In this document: piece after piece, positions 15,913 to 23,044 of the stretch
How positions within the stretch are numbered: the first letter of the stretch is position 1
Layout of the letters: every line of letters begins with the position of its first letter
NCBI GenBank assembly: GCA_023434535.1
Contig: JAEYSR010000098.1
Coordinates: forward strand, 1 to 32,622
Source: Actinomycetes bacterium
GTDB taxonomy: Bacteria; Actinomycetota; Acidimicrobiia; Acidimicrobiales; Microtrichaceae
Reading direction: 5' to 3'
Length of the DNA stretch: 32,622 nt
Program-made: the position numbers and the translations under genes
Notes under the pieces: generated by a model
Told to the model about the DNA's origin: nothing
What the model saw: the letters and a program-made list of their open reading frames with translations, nothing else
The model's database searches: none

Positions 15913-16974
15913 TCAGTCCCGGACCACCGCCGGCGAGTGGCGGAAGAACTGCTCGACGTCGCGCTCGTAGGTGTAGCTCGGCGCCGAGTCCCCGACGGTC
16001 CGTCGGAGTCGGACCGCCTCGATGAACGCCCGCACCGCCTCGGCCGACGTGTACTCGTACCGGAAACCCAGGTCCTTGAGCCGACGGTTGTCGACGCCGC
16101 GGCCGAAGCGCAGCAGCAGGCGGTACTCCTCGGGGAGGTCGACGATGCCGAGGCGGGCCAGCGGCGCGGTGAGCAGACCGGTCCCGTAGGGCGGCAGCGC
16201 GATGGTGCGCTTGCCGCAGATGGCCGCCACCTCGGACCACGGGAGCAGCCCGTCGCCGGCGACGTTGTAGACGCCGGGCAGGTCGTGGTTCAGGGCGAAG
16301 AGGATGGACCGGATCACGTCGTCCTCGTGGACGAACTGGAAGCGGGGGTCGAACCCGGCGAGGGACGGGACGAACGGCAGGTCGAGAGCCCGGGTGAGCG
16401 GCGTCTCGATGTCGGCGCCGATCACGTTCGAGAAGCGCAGCAGCGCGACGTTCACGTGCGGGTTGTCCTCGGCGAAGTCGCGGACGTAGCCCTCGACGGC
16501 CTCCAGCGAGCGCTCGACCGGGGTCCGGGGGATCCCCGAACGAGGGGTGTTCTCGTCGAACCAGATCGGGTCCGACGCGGTGCACCCGTACACCATCGTC
16601 GAGCTCTTCACGATCACGTTGCGCACCGTCGAGCTCGGAGCGGAGGCCGCCGCGAACAGGTTCATGGTGCCGATCACGTTGATCTCGTGGGTCGCCCTCT
16701 GCGACATCTGCGTCGGGTCGACCACCAGGAACGTGTGGATGATCGTGTCGATCTCCGCCGCCCGCACGATGCGGGCCAGGATCGAGTAGTTGGCGTCGAC
16801 GCGGACGTACTCGGTGCGCTCCAGCTCGACGGTGGGTTCGGTCGTGTCGAGGCCGACGATCACCTCGACGTTGTCGTCGGCCTCGAGCGCCTGGGCCACG
16901 CGACCGCCCCAGAACGTGCCCAGGCCCGTCACGAGGACCCGGCTGGGTCGGTTCAACCCGCTGTCGGGGCTCAT
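15913..16974 (-). CDS. NAD-dependent epimerase/dehydratase-like protein (Rv0501/GalE2-type)
   Basis: Encodes 353 residues of extended-SDR type. The NAD motif is RVLVTGLGTFWGGRVAQAL at about 12-30, with VGLDTTEP after strand two and VRVDANYS later. Residues about 123-133 read VKSSTMVYGCT. At the place of YxxxK, after the PRSGIPRTPVERSLEAVEGYV segment, no Tyr-Lys pair is present. LLRFSNVIG and FQFVHEDDVIRSI are conserved. It follows the PlsC gene; the same pair (Rv0501, Rv0502) is adjacent in M. tuberculosis, which supports orthology. The loss of the catalytic pair argues against true sugar epimerisation. ATG at 16974 lies 24 bases after the acyltransferase stop and inside a 14-base repeat tract. 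Confidence 0.87.
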   Translation of the reverse strand: MSPDSGLNRPSRVLVTGLGTFWGGRVAQALEADDNVEVIVGLDTTEPTVELERTEYVRVDANYSILARIVRAAEIDTIIHTFLVVDPTQMSQRATHEINVIGTMNLFAAASAPSSTVRNVIVKSSTMVYGCTASDPIWFDENTPRSGIPRTPVERSLEAVEGYVRDFAEDNPHVNVALLRFSNVIGADIETPLTRALDLPFVPSLAGFDPRFQFVHEDDVIRSILFALNHDLPGVYNVAGDGLLPWSEVAAICGKRTIALPPYGTGLLTAPLARLGIVDLPEEYRLLLRFGRGVDNRRLKDLGFRYEYTSAEAVRAFIEAVRLRRTVGDSAPSYTYERDVEQFFRHSPAVVRD

Positions 16975-17010
16975 CCGGACCGCCTCATCCGAACCACCTC
17001 ATCCGAACCA
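16969..17010. repeat. Tandem 14-base repeat at the acyltransferase stop / epimerase start
   Basis: Two perfect 14-base units (16983-16996 and 16997-17010, cctcatccgaacca) follow a diverged unit (16969-16982). On the minus strand each unit holds GGATGAG, so ATG/TGA combinations recur. The acyltransferase TGA (17001-16999) is in one copy and the epimerase ATG (16974) in the diverged copy. Confidence 0.8.
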
Positions 17011-17925
17011 GACCGATCGGCGCTGGCGGAGCATGTCGTAGAGGGCGGCCTGGATGCGGTCCCGGATCGCCTCGGACTCGTCCATGACCCGGGAGCGCGA
17101 GTAGCGGTCCTGGTTCGGCGGGACGTCGAAGTGCACGGGGTCCAGCACCCTCAGCTTGAACTTGGCCGGCAGGTACACGCCGAGCCCGGCGGGGCCCATG
17201 AGCACCATGTTGGCGGTGACGGGTGCGTAGGGGATGCCGATCACCGACGCGATGTGGGGGATGCGGACGAGCGTGGGCATGGACTCCTCGGCCCCCACGA
17301 CGGCGATCGGCACGACCGGCACTCCGGCCCGCATGGCGATCTCGACGAAGCCGCCCCGCCCGAAGCGCCGCAGCTGGTAGCGCTCGTTCCACGTCTTGGC
17401 CGGTCCCTTGACGCCCTCGGGGAAGTCGAGGACCAGCTGGCCCTGCTCCGCGAGGAGCCGGTAGGCGTTGTCGGGATGTCCGGGGACTCCACCGAGCCGC
17501 GACCAGAGCGTGCCCACGACGGGGATCTGGCGGAACAGGTTGTCGGCCAGCCCGTAGACCGGTCGACCCAGCTCCTCCTCGATGCCGTGCATGATCACCG
17601 GGGCGTCCGACGGGATCGCCGCGGCGTGGTTGGCGACCAGGAGCGCTCCGCCGTCGGTCGGGATCTTCTCCAGGCCGTCCCACTCGACACGGAACCACTT
17701 GTCGTAGATCGGGGCGTAGGCGCGTCGGGCGAGCCCGCGCATCCGCTCTGACCGCCCCCACTCGTCGACGTCGGACAACCGGACGTCGACCTCGGGCCCC
17801 TCGGACCCGTCGTCGGGTTGGGGCACCGGCACGAGCGCTCGCGTGGTCGCCGGCGTCAGGTCGTCGCGGCTCAGGGCGTCGTCGGCCAGGGACGACTCCA
17901 CGGGGTCGGTCGGACCGGACGACAT
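16999..17925 (-). CDS. Lysophospholipid acyltransferase (PlsC family), Rv0502-like
   Basis: Encodes 308 residues. An acidic, disordered N-terminus (1-55) precedes the domain. The catalytic His motif is NHAAAIPSDAP (about 98-108), an H-x6-D form usual for this Rv0502-like branch instead of H-x4-D. DFPEGVKGPAKTWNERYQLRRFGRGGF (about 166-192) holds the phosphate-binding FPEG motif. VPVVPIAVVGAEES follows. The enzyme should acylate a lysophospholipid or related acceptor at the inner face of the membrane. It lies upstream of and close to the epimerase gene, as in mycobacteria, implying a shared lipid pathway. ATG at 17925 has TAACAT six bases upstream. Confidence 0.9.
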   Translation of the reverse strand: MSSGPTDPVESSLADDALSRDDLTPATTRALVPVPQPDDGSEGPEVDVRLSDVDEWGRSERMRGLARRAYAPIYDKWFRVEWDGLEKIPTDGGALLVANHAAAIPSDAPVIMHGIEEELGRPVYGLADNLFRQIPVVGTLWSRLGGVPGHPDNAYRLLAEQGQLVLDFPEGVKGPAKTWNERYQLRRFGRGGFVEIAMRAGVPVVPIAVVGAEESMPTLVRIPHIASVIGIPYAPVTANMVLMGPAGLGVYLPAKFKLRVLDPVHFDVPPNQDRYSRSRVMDESEAIRDRIQAALYDMLRQRRSVWFG

Positions 17926-17931
17926 GGCCGG

Positions 17932-17937
17932 ATGTTA
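17932..17937 (-). promoter_or_regulatory. Leaderless-type -10 element (TAACAT)
   Basis: TAACAT on the minus strand ends six bases before the ATG at 17925. It lies in the 29-base gap after the Lrp gene, so the acyltransferase-epimerase pair could be expressed independently of that gene. Confidence 0.6.
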
Positions 17938-17954
17938 GGACCGGAGCGTCGCGT

Positions 17955-18410
17955 TCAGGGCACGTTCCAGGTGTAGGTCTGCTTCCTGAGCTGCAGGTAG
18001 ATCACCGACTCGGTCCCGACCACGCCCGGCACCTTCCGGATGCGGTCGTTCAGGAGGCGGAGCAGGGCCTCGTCGTCGGGGACGAACACCTCGGCGAGGA
18101 TGTCGACGGTGCCGGCCGTGAGCACCAGGTAGTCGACCTCCTCGAACTTCTCGAGCTCGGCGGCGACCTCGCGCACGTCGCCCTCGACCTTGATGAGCAC
18201 CATGGCCTGGCGGAGGAGCCCGAGCTGCAGCGGGTCCGTGACCGCCACGATCTGCATCACGCCCTGCTCCAACAGCCGCTGCACCCGCTGGCGGACGGCG
18301 GCCTCGGATAGGCCCACCTCCTTGGCGAGCTGCGTGTACGGGCGGCGGCCGTCGACCTGGAGGTGTCGGATGATCTCCGCGTCGATCTCGTCCACCACGG
18401 GGTCGGCCAT
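17955..18410 (-). CDS. Lrp/AsnC family transcriptional regulator
   Basis: Encodes 151 residues, the usual length. The N-terminal winged helix begins VDEIDAEIIRHLQVDGRRPYT and has AKEVGLSEAAVRQRVQRLLEQGV (about 29-51). The C-terminal RAM/AsnC ligand domain (about 67-140) has VLIKVEGD, VDYLVLTAGTVDILAEVFV and IRKVPGVVGTESVIYL. These proteins form octamers or dimers that sense amino acids or related metabolites. A possible promoter TTGCCG-N18-CACAAT lies upstream (18446-18417), with the -10 six bases from the ATG. It precedes the acyltransferase-epimerase pair in the same direction, so it may regulate that pair or itself. Confidence 0.93.
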   Translation of the reverse strand: MADPVVDEIDAEIIRHLQVDGRRPYTQLAKEVGLSEAAVRQRVQRLLEQGVMQIVAVTDPLQLGLLRQAMVLIKVEGDVREVAAELEKFEEVDYLVLTAGTVDILAEVFVPDDEALLRLLNDRIRKVPGVVGTESVIYLQLRKQTYTWNVP

Positions 18411-18416
18411 CGCCTG

Positions 18417-18446
18417 ATTGTGGCGATCCCGACCCGTCCTCGGCAA
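18417..18446 (-). promoter_or_regulatory. Leaderless-type promoter TTGCCG-N18-CACAAT
   Basis: On the minus strand a -35-like TTGCCG (18446-18441) is 18 bases from CACAAT (18422-18417), which ends six bases before the Lrp ATG at 18410. This is the only leaderless site in the window with a reasonable -35 hexamer. Confidence 0.55.
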
Positions 18447-18468
18447 GGTATTCGTCGTGGAGACGCTC

Positions 18469-19224
18469 TCAGGGCGCGGAATTCGTTGCGCCGTCGGCAT
18501 CGAGCGCCCGGCGGAAGAACTCGGCGATCCATCCGGCGACGAGCGACTGGTCGGGTGGCGGTGCGGGCGGACGCAGCGAGGCCAGTCCGGCGGCCACGAC
18601 CTCGTCGCCGATGACCTCCCGCCGACGCTCCATGAGGGTCGCCGAGAGCTCCGGCACGAACTCGGGGTGGCCCTGCACGCAGAACAGGTGGTCGCCGACC
18701 CGATAGGCGCCGACGGGGCAGTAGTCGGCCGTGGCGACGAGCTCCGCCCCGTCGGGCAGGCGGGTGACCTGGTCGCGGTGGCTCATCAGGATGGAGAAGC
18801 TCGCGGAGCCGTCCATCCACGGCGCGGGAGCGACCACGTCGAAGGTGCGGGCGCCCACGCCCCAGCCGACCTCGGCCCGCTGGACATCGCCGCCGAGGGC
18901 GAGCGCGGCCAGCTGGTGGCCGAAGCAGATGCCGGCCTGCGGGCGGCGTTCCGACTCGATCCGGGCGATCAGGTCCTTCACATCCAGGATCCAACCCTCG
19001 TCCTCGTACGCCGAGCGCCGGGACCCCGAGATGATCCAGGCGGAGCACTCGTCCAGGTCGCTCGGCAGCTCCCCAGCGGTGGCGTCGTAGACGCGGATGT
19101 CCAGGCCGTGGGGCTCGAACGCCGCGGGGTACAGGACCGGGTAGTCGCCGGCGACCGCGGCCGGTCCCGGGTCGAGGTGGTCGCAGAGGATGAGCCCGAC
19201 GGAGATGCGGTCGTCGGCGGTCAT
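18469..19224 (-). CDS. Class I glutamine-amidotransferase-like protein
   Basis: Encodes 251 residues. The class I triad is present: nucleophile Cys100 in AGICFGHQL and the His186/Glu188 pair in VQGHPEF. SGSRRSAYED (about 66-75) matches the oxyanion-forming SGSP/S-type loop. A conserved SILMSHRDQV (about 144-153) occurs before the His-Glu pair, as in GMP-synthase-like and gamma-glutamyl-hydrolase-like members. No synthetase domain is fused or encoded nearby, so it may hydrolyse glutamine conjugates or glutamyl amides. Its ATG (19224) overlaps the stop of the upstream monooxygenase by four bases (ATGA), so the two are translationally coupled, which suggests one pathway. Confidence 0.88.
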   Translation of the reverse strand: MTADDRISVGLILCDHLDPGPAAVAGDYPVLYPAAFEPHGLDIRVYDATAGELPSDLDECSAWIISGSRRSAYEDEGWILDVKDLIARIESERRPQAGICFGHQLAALALGGDVQRAEVGWGVGARTFDVVAPAPWMDGSASFSILMSHRDQVTRLPDGAELVATADYCPVGAYRVGDHLFCVQGHPEFVPELSATLMERRREVIGDEVVAAGLASLRPPAPPPDQSLVAGWIAEFFRRALDADGATNSAP

Positions 19225-20387
19225 CGGAAGGTGAACACCTTCTCCGGTCCGGCCGTGGGGGCGGGGCCGATCAGGTCCCGGCGCCGGAGCTCCGGCAGCA
19301 GGCCGTCACCGACCCGCCACGCCTCCTCCAGATGCGGGTACCCCGAGAGGATGAACTCCCGGAAGCCCAGCGCCTGGTACTCCTCGATCCGATCCGCGAC
19401 CTCGCTGTGGCTGCCCACCAGGACGGTGCCGGCGCCGCCGCGCACCAGGCCGACGCCGGCCCACAGGTTGGGCGAGATCTCGAGGGCCCGAGGGTCGTCG
19501 GGGACGCTGTCGGTGCCCTTGTGCAGGTCGGCCATGCGGGCCTGGCCGACGGACGCCGTCGTCGCGAAGTCCGCCCGAGCCGCGGCGACGGCCTCGGGGT
19601 CCATCCCCCGGAGCAGGCGACCGGCCTCCTCCCAGGCCTCGTCCGCGGTGTCGCGGGTGATCACGTGGAACCGGATCCCGAACTCGAGCGGGCGGTCCGC
19701 CGGTCGCCCGGCGGCCGCGGCCAGCGAGCGCATCCGCTCGACGCGCTCGGCCACCATGTCGGGCGGCTCCCCCCACGCCAGGTAGGTGTCGACGTGCTCG
19801 GCCGCCACCTTCTCGGCCGCGTCGGACGCGCCGCCGAAGAAGATCGGCGGGGGCGTCGTCGGGGAGTTGCGGGTGGTGGCCCGCTCGACCCGGTAGAAGT
19901 CGCCCTCGTAGTCGAACGACTCCGACGTGAGAGCTCCCCTGAGGACGGTCAGGAACTCGGCCGAGCGGCGGTAGCGGTCGTCCTTGGTGTGGAAGTCGCC
20001 GAACCGGGCCAGCTCGGCCGGCTCCGCGCCGATCACGATGTTGATCATCAGGCGATCGCCCGACATGGCCTGGTAGGTCGCGGCCATCTGGGCGGCCTGC
20101 GTGGGGTTGAGGAGCCCGGGGCGGAACGCCACCAGGAACCGGAGCCGTCGGGTCAGCGGGATCAGGGATGCCGTGGAGATCCAGGCGTCCTCGCAGCCGG
20201 TCCCGCACGGCGTCAGCACGGCGTCGAAGCCGAGTTGGTCGCAGGCCGTGGCGACCTGGGCGAGGTAGGCGTGCGACGGCGGCCGTGACCCCTCCGGCCC
20301 GGCCGGGACGACGTCGCGGCTGTCGCCGCCGGTCGGCAGGAACCAGTGCACGGAGATCGGCCAGCGGGTGGGGGAGGAGCTGCTCAC
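19221..20387 (-). CDS. ssuD: LLM-class flavin-dependent monooxygenase, SsuD-like (alkanesulfonate type)
   Basis: Encodes 388 residues from GTG 20387 (389 from the adjacent GTG 20390). The segments SVHWFLPTGGDSRDV, GFDAVLTPCGTGCEDAW, LIPLTRRLRFLVAFRPGL, QAAQMAATYQAMSGDRLMIN and RSAEFLTVLR follow the FMNH2-dependent alkanesulfonate monooxygenase pattern from start to end. SsuD cleaves alkanesulfonates to aldehyde and sulfite. It needs a flavin reductase (SsuE), which is not present here, nor is a sulfonate transporter. Its partner is a class I amidotransferase-like gene, an unusual pairing. Other LLM oxidases with similar sequence act on sulfones or nitrilotriacetate, so the substrate is not certain. 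GACACT lies six bases before GTG 20387. Confidence 0.85.
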   Translation of the reverse strand: MSSSSPTRWPISVHWFLPTGGDSRDVVPAGPEGSRPPSHAYLAQVATACDQLGFDAVLTPCGTGCEDAWISTASLIPLTRRLRFLVAFRPGLLNPTQAAQMAATYQAMSGDRLMINIVIGAEPAELARFGDFHTKDDRYRRSAEFLTVLRGALTSESFDYEGDFYRVERATTRNSPTTPPPIFFGGASDAAEKVAAEHVDTYLAWGEPPDMVAERVERMRSLAAAAGRPADRPLEFGIRFHVITRDTADEAWEEAGRLLRGMDPEAVAAARADFATTASVGQARMADLHKGTDSVPDDPRALEISPNLWAGVGLVRGGAGTVLVGSHSEVADRIEEYQALGFREFILSGYPHLEEAWRVGDGLLPELRRRDLIGPAPTAGPEKVFTFR

Positions 20388-20393
20388 CACGTC

Positions 20394-20399
20394 AGTGTC
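20394..20399 (-). promoter_or_regulatory. Leaderless-type -10 element (GACACT)
   Basis: GACACT on the minus strand ends three bases before GTG 20390 and six before GTG 20387. The prevailing six-base spacing favours the second GTG as the start of the SsuD-like protein. Confidence 0.45.
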
Positions 20400-20436
20400 G
20401 CGCCCGTCGAGGCGGCTCCACGAAACGGATCCGGCC

Positions 20437-20442
20437 TACACT
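20437..20442 (+). promoter_or_regulatory. Leaderless-type -10 element (TACACT)
   Basis: TACACT ends six bases before a GTG at 20449 that starts a 13-codon frame. The annotated SGNH gene starts 38 bases further on, so this promoter would give a leader carrying the small frame. Confidence 0.5.
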
Positions 20443-20448
20443 CCTGGC

Positions 20449-20490
20449 GTGCCGCGGTTGGGGCGGCGGCGACCGGGAGAGGGTCCATGA
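20449..20490 (+). CDS. Putative 13-residue leader peptide coupled to the SGNH protein gene
   Basis: From GTG 20449 the frame encodes VPRLGRRRPGEGP and stops at TGA 20488-20490, which overlaps the ATG at 20487 (ATGA). The GTG is placed exactly six bases after a TACACT -10-like element, the spacing used by other leaderless genes here. The peptide is basic and rich in Arg, Gly and Pro. A possible role is to bring ribosomes to the downstream start, which also has GGGAGAGGG close by. It is too short for homology, so the evidence is positional only. Confidence 0.35.
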   Translation: MPRLGRRRPGEGP

Positions 20491-21194
20491 GAGCATTTCG
20501 GGCGATCGTCGTGATCGCGTTCTGTGCGGTGGTCGGCGGTGCGTGCACCCAGAAGCCGCCGGTCGTCCCGCCTCCGTCGGACTGCGTGACCACCGGGCCG
20601 GTGATCCGGGTGCACGGCGACTCGTTGGCCTTCCACATCGCCCGCAACCTCGACGCGCCGGGCCGGATCGTCGTCGATCGGTCGACGGCACGGTCCCCGC
20701 TGAGCTTCGACCTGCCGGCGGACCCTGCGAAAGGGCTGCCCGAGGTGGACGCCATCACCGACCAGGCCCGCTACTGGATCGAGAAGTGCGGCGTCCCCGA
20801 CGTCCTCGTCATCGAGGGCGGCATCGTCGACATGGGCGGCAACGTCGGCGTGGCGCAGCTGACGGCGGCGGTCCAGTCGCTCAGCGACTGGCTCGAGGAG
20901 CGCCACGTGCCGACGGTCTGGATGACCGTGCACCCGCTGCCGACCGCGGGCACCTACATGTGGCTCCAGCCGGTCCGCCAGGCCTACAACGAGTGGCTCA
21001 AGGGCGGTCACGTGTACGGCACGGTGGCGGACTGCGTGCCCTACGTCGAGGACGCCGCCAACCCCGACACGTTGGCGCCGGTGTACTGGTGGAAGGTCGA
21101 CATCTGGGGGACGGTCGACGGGGTGCACCCCAACGACGCCGGATACGTCGAGCTGGCCCGCTGCATCTCCGACAACCTGCCGCCGCTCGACTGA
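20487..21194 (+). CDS. Exported SGNH/GDSL-hydrolase-like protein (possible lipoprotein)
   Basis: Encodes 235 residues. A signal peptide covers residues 1-20 (MRAFRAIVVIAFCAVVGGAC), ending in GGAC. This is a weak lipobox, so either lipidation at Cys20 or plain export is possible. A Pro-rich linker follows. The SGNH block I motif is VHGDSLAFH (about 42-50), with GGIVDMGGN in the block II/III area and the catalytic DGVHPNDAGY near the C-terminus. The domain resembles the SGNH module at the end of the acyltransferase protein at 5135-7012. It probably acts on acylated surface glycans or is an esterase outside the membrane. ATG at 20487 has a GGGAGAGGG ribosome-binding site about three bases upstream, and it overlaps the stop of a candidate leader peptide. 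Confidence 0.82.
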   Translation: MRAFRAIVVIAFCAVVGGACTQKPPVVPPPSDCVTTGPVIRVHGDSLAFHIARNLDAPGRIVVDRSTARSPLSFDLPADPAKGLPEVDAITDQARYWIEKCGVPDVLVIEGGIVDMGGNVGVAQLTAAVQSLSDWLEERHVPTVWMTVHPLPTAGTYMWLQPVRQAYNEWLKGGHVYGTVADCVPYVEDAANPDTLAPVYWWKVDIWGTVDGVHPNDAGYVELARCISDNLPPLD

Positions 21195-21222
21195 GAGCCC
21201 CCGACGGCTGCCCCTGTCCCGG

Positions 21223-22611
21223 TCAGTGGCCGCCGGTGAGGCGGCCGAGCAGGCCCTCCAGGACGGGTGCCGGTCGGTGCCGGCGGCCCTCGCGGCGATC
21301 CGTCGCCCCCGCGAGCACGCGCCCGGTGTTCACTCCCGCCCAGCGCAGCGGCTCGGGCTCCCAGTCGCGCGACCGGTGCCCGACCCACGGCAGCCGGACC
21401 AGGTCCGTGTCGCGCCCGAGCACCAGGTCCGCCAGCGTTCGTCCGGCGAGGTTGGTGGTCGAGACGCCGTCGCCGACGTAGCCGCCGGCCTCTCCCATTC
21501 CCGTGTCCCGGTCGAGGCGGACCGACGCCGTCCAGTCCCGCGGGACGCCGAGCGGTCCTCCCCAGTGGTGGGTGATCCGGGCATCTGCGAGGGCGGGGAA
21601 CAGCCGGCGGAGCACTGCGGCCAGCTCGTCGGCGACCTTCTGGTCCCGGTCGTAGGAGTCCTTGATCGCCGAGCCGAAGTGGTAGGGCGCGCCGCGGCCG
21701 CCGAAGGCGAACCGTCCGTCCGCCGTGCGCTGGCCGTAGATCAGCAGGTGGCGCCCGTCGCCGAACGTCTCCCGCTCCGCCAGGCCGATGCGGTCCCACA
21801 CCTCGTCGGGCAGGGGTTCGGTGGCGATCATGAGCGAGTAGATCGGCAGCACCCGGCGTCGGAGGCCGGGGAGCTCCGCCGTGTAGCCCTCGGTGCAGCG
21901 GAGGACCATGTCGGCCCGGACGGTGCCGTGGCCGGTGGTGACCTTCCGAGGCTCCATGGCCGTGACGCGCGTGCCCTCGTGGATCGTGGCGCCGGCGTCC
22001 TCCGCGGCGTGGGCCAGACCGCGCACCAGGCGGGCGGGCTGCACCGCGGCGCAGTGCGGCGTGTAGCCGCCGCCGATCCCGCCGACCGGGCGCACCCGCT
22101 CGGCCATCTCCGCCGGGCTGAGCCATCGGTCGTCCGACTCGCCGAAGCCCCAGCGGCGGCGCTCGTCGACGTAGCCCCTCAGGCGGGGCAGCTGGGCCGG
22201 GTCGGTCGCCACCGACACCGTGCCGCCCTTGGCCCAGTCGCAGTCGATGCCGAGTCGGGCCAGCTCGGAGCCGACCACGTCGACCGTGTCGATCATGGCC
22301 CGGTGCTGGGCGATCGCCGCGTCGCGGCCGGCCAGCACGGCCAGGTGGTCGAGCGAGGTGGGGAACAGCGCGGAGCACCAGCCCCCGTTGCGGCCCGATG
22401 CGCCGAACCCGCACACCTCGGACTCGAGGACGACCACCCGGCAGTCGGGGGCGAGCTCCCGCAGTCGCAGGGCGGTCCACAGGCCGGTCATCCCGCCGCC
22501 GACGATCGCCACGTCGCAGTCGACGTCACCCGCGAGCGCAGGTCGTGGAGTCAGGTCGTCGCCGCAGGTCTCGAGCCACAGGCTCCGGCTGGCCACCCGA
22601 TCCGTGTCCAC
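21223..22611 (-). CDS. FAD-dependent oxidoreductase (DAO family)
   Basis: Encodes 462 residues from GTG 22611 (464 from GTG 22617). The FAD dinucleotide motif is VAIVGGGMTGLWTALRL (about 33-49) with VVVLESEVCGFGASGRNGGW (about 58-77). The ASGRNGG segment is typical of DAO-family amine and amino-acid oxidases such as gamma-glutamylputrescine oxidase. RADMVLRCTEGYTAELPGL is the second FAD contact, and YVGDGVSTTNLAGRTLADL closes the FAD site. Substrate class is amine or N-methyl amino acid. A polyamine link is tempting, given the module at 26.8 kb, but it is not adjacent. The operon is a single gene, divergent from the PH-like gene. The choice of GTG rests on the TACGGT hexamer. Confidence 0.87.
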   Translation of the reverse strand: MDTDRVASRSLWLETCGDDLTPRPALAGDVDCDVAIVGGGMTGLWTALRLRELAPDCRVVVLESEVCGFGASGRNGGWCSALFPTSLDHLAVLAGRDAAIAQHRAMIDTVDVVGSELARLGIDCDWAKGGTVSVATDPAQLPRLRGYVDERRRWGFGESDDRWLSPAEMAERVRPVGGIGGGYTPHCAAVQPARLVRGLAHAAEDAGATIHEGTRVTAMEPRKVTTGHGTVRADMVLRCTEGYTAELPGLRRRVLPIYSLMIATEPLPDEVWDRIGLAERETFGDGRHLLIYGQRTADGRFAFGGRGAPYHFGSAIKDSYDRDQKVADELAAVLRRLFPALADARITHHWGGPLGVPRDWTASVRLDRDTGMGEAGGYVGDGVSTTNLAGRTLADLVLGRDTDLVRLPWVGHRSRDWEPEPLRWAGVNTGRVLAGATDRREGRRHRPAPVLEGLLGRLTGGH

Positions 22612-22619
22612 GGTCACGC

Positions 22620-22625
22620 ACCGTA
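22620..22625 (-). promoter_or_regulatory. Leaderless-type -10 element (TACGGT)
   Basis: TACGGT on the minus strand ends eight bases before GTG 22611 and two before GTG 22617. Two bases is too close for leaderless initiation at 22617, so 22611 is preferred. Confidence 0.45.
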
Positions 22626-22641
22626 CGTGACGGCCAGGGCG

Positions 22642-22647
22642 TAGCGT
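22642..22647 (+). promoter_or_regulatory. Leaderless-type -10 element (TAGCGT)
   Basis: TAGCGT ends six bases before the ATG at 22654. The flavoprotein gene diverges from the same 42-base intergenic region. Confidence 0.55.
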
Positions 22648-22653
22648 TCGACC

Positions 22654-23031
22654 ATGTCGCTCGATGTGCAGGTGTACGACGACAAGGTCACGATCGACGT
22701 CGGCGGTGTCGACCAGCTCTGGTGCCTCAAGCGCCACATGGAGATCCCGATCGTGCAGATCACCTCGGCACGGGTCGCCCCGGTGGACGAGGTTAGGCAC
22801 GGTCTCGGCTGGCGGGTGGGCGGCGGCTACTGGCCCGGCCGGATGGCGACCGGCCACTTCACGGTTCCCGACCGCAAGGGCGCTCGGCAGTTCTGGTGCG
22901 TCTACCGCGATCCCGAGGTGCTGGTCATCGACACGTCGCTCGAGAACCCGGCCCGCATCGTCCTGCAGCACGAGGACCGTGACCGCCTGGCCTGGTTCAT
23001 CTCCGAGCGGATCCCTCCCGGGCAGCGCTGA
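22654..23031 (+). CDS. Small conserved protein, bacterial PH-like fold suspected
   Basis: Encodes 125 residues with no signal or membrane segment. The order of features is DVQVYDDKVTIDVGG, then IVQITSARVAPVDEVR, then GWRVGGGYWPGRMATGHF, then FWCVYRDPEVLVIDTS, and RIVLQHEDRDRLAWFISERI. The alternation of short beta-strands with one final helix, and the conserved GWRVGG-x-x-PGR segment, resemble small bacterial PH-domain proteins. I recognise the style, not the exact family, and assign no function. The ATG at 22654 is set by the -10-like hexamer. The gene is monocistronic and convergent with the double AsnC regulator. Confidence 0.75.
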   Translation: MSLDVQVYDDKVTIDVGGVDQLWCLKRHMEIPIVQITSARVAPVDEVRHGLGWRVGGGYWPGRMATGHFTVPDRKGARQFWCVYRDPEVLVIDTSLENPARIVLQHEDRDRLAWFISERIPPGQR

Positions 23032-23044
23032 CCGGTCGGCCGAC

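Noticed and set aside
15769..17751. 660-residue plus-strand open frame opposite the epimerase and PlsC genes
   Set aside because: Antisense to two recognised genes; composition is Arg/Asp/Val/Gly-biased and no motif is present.
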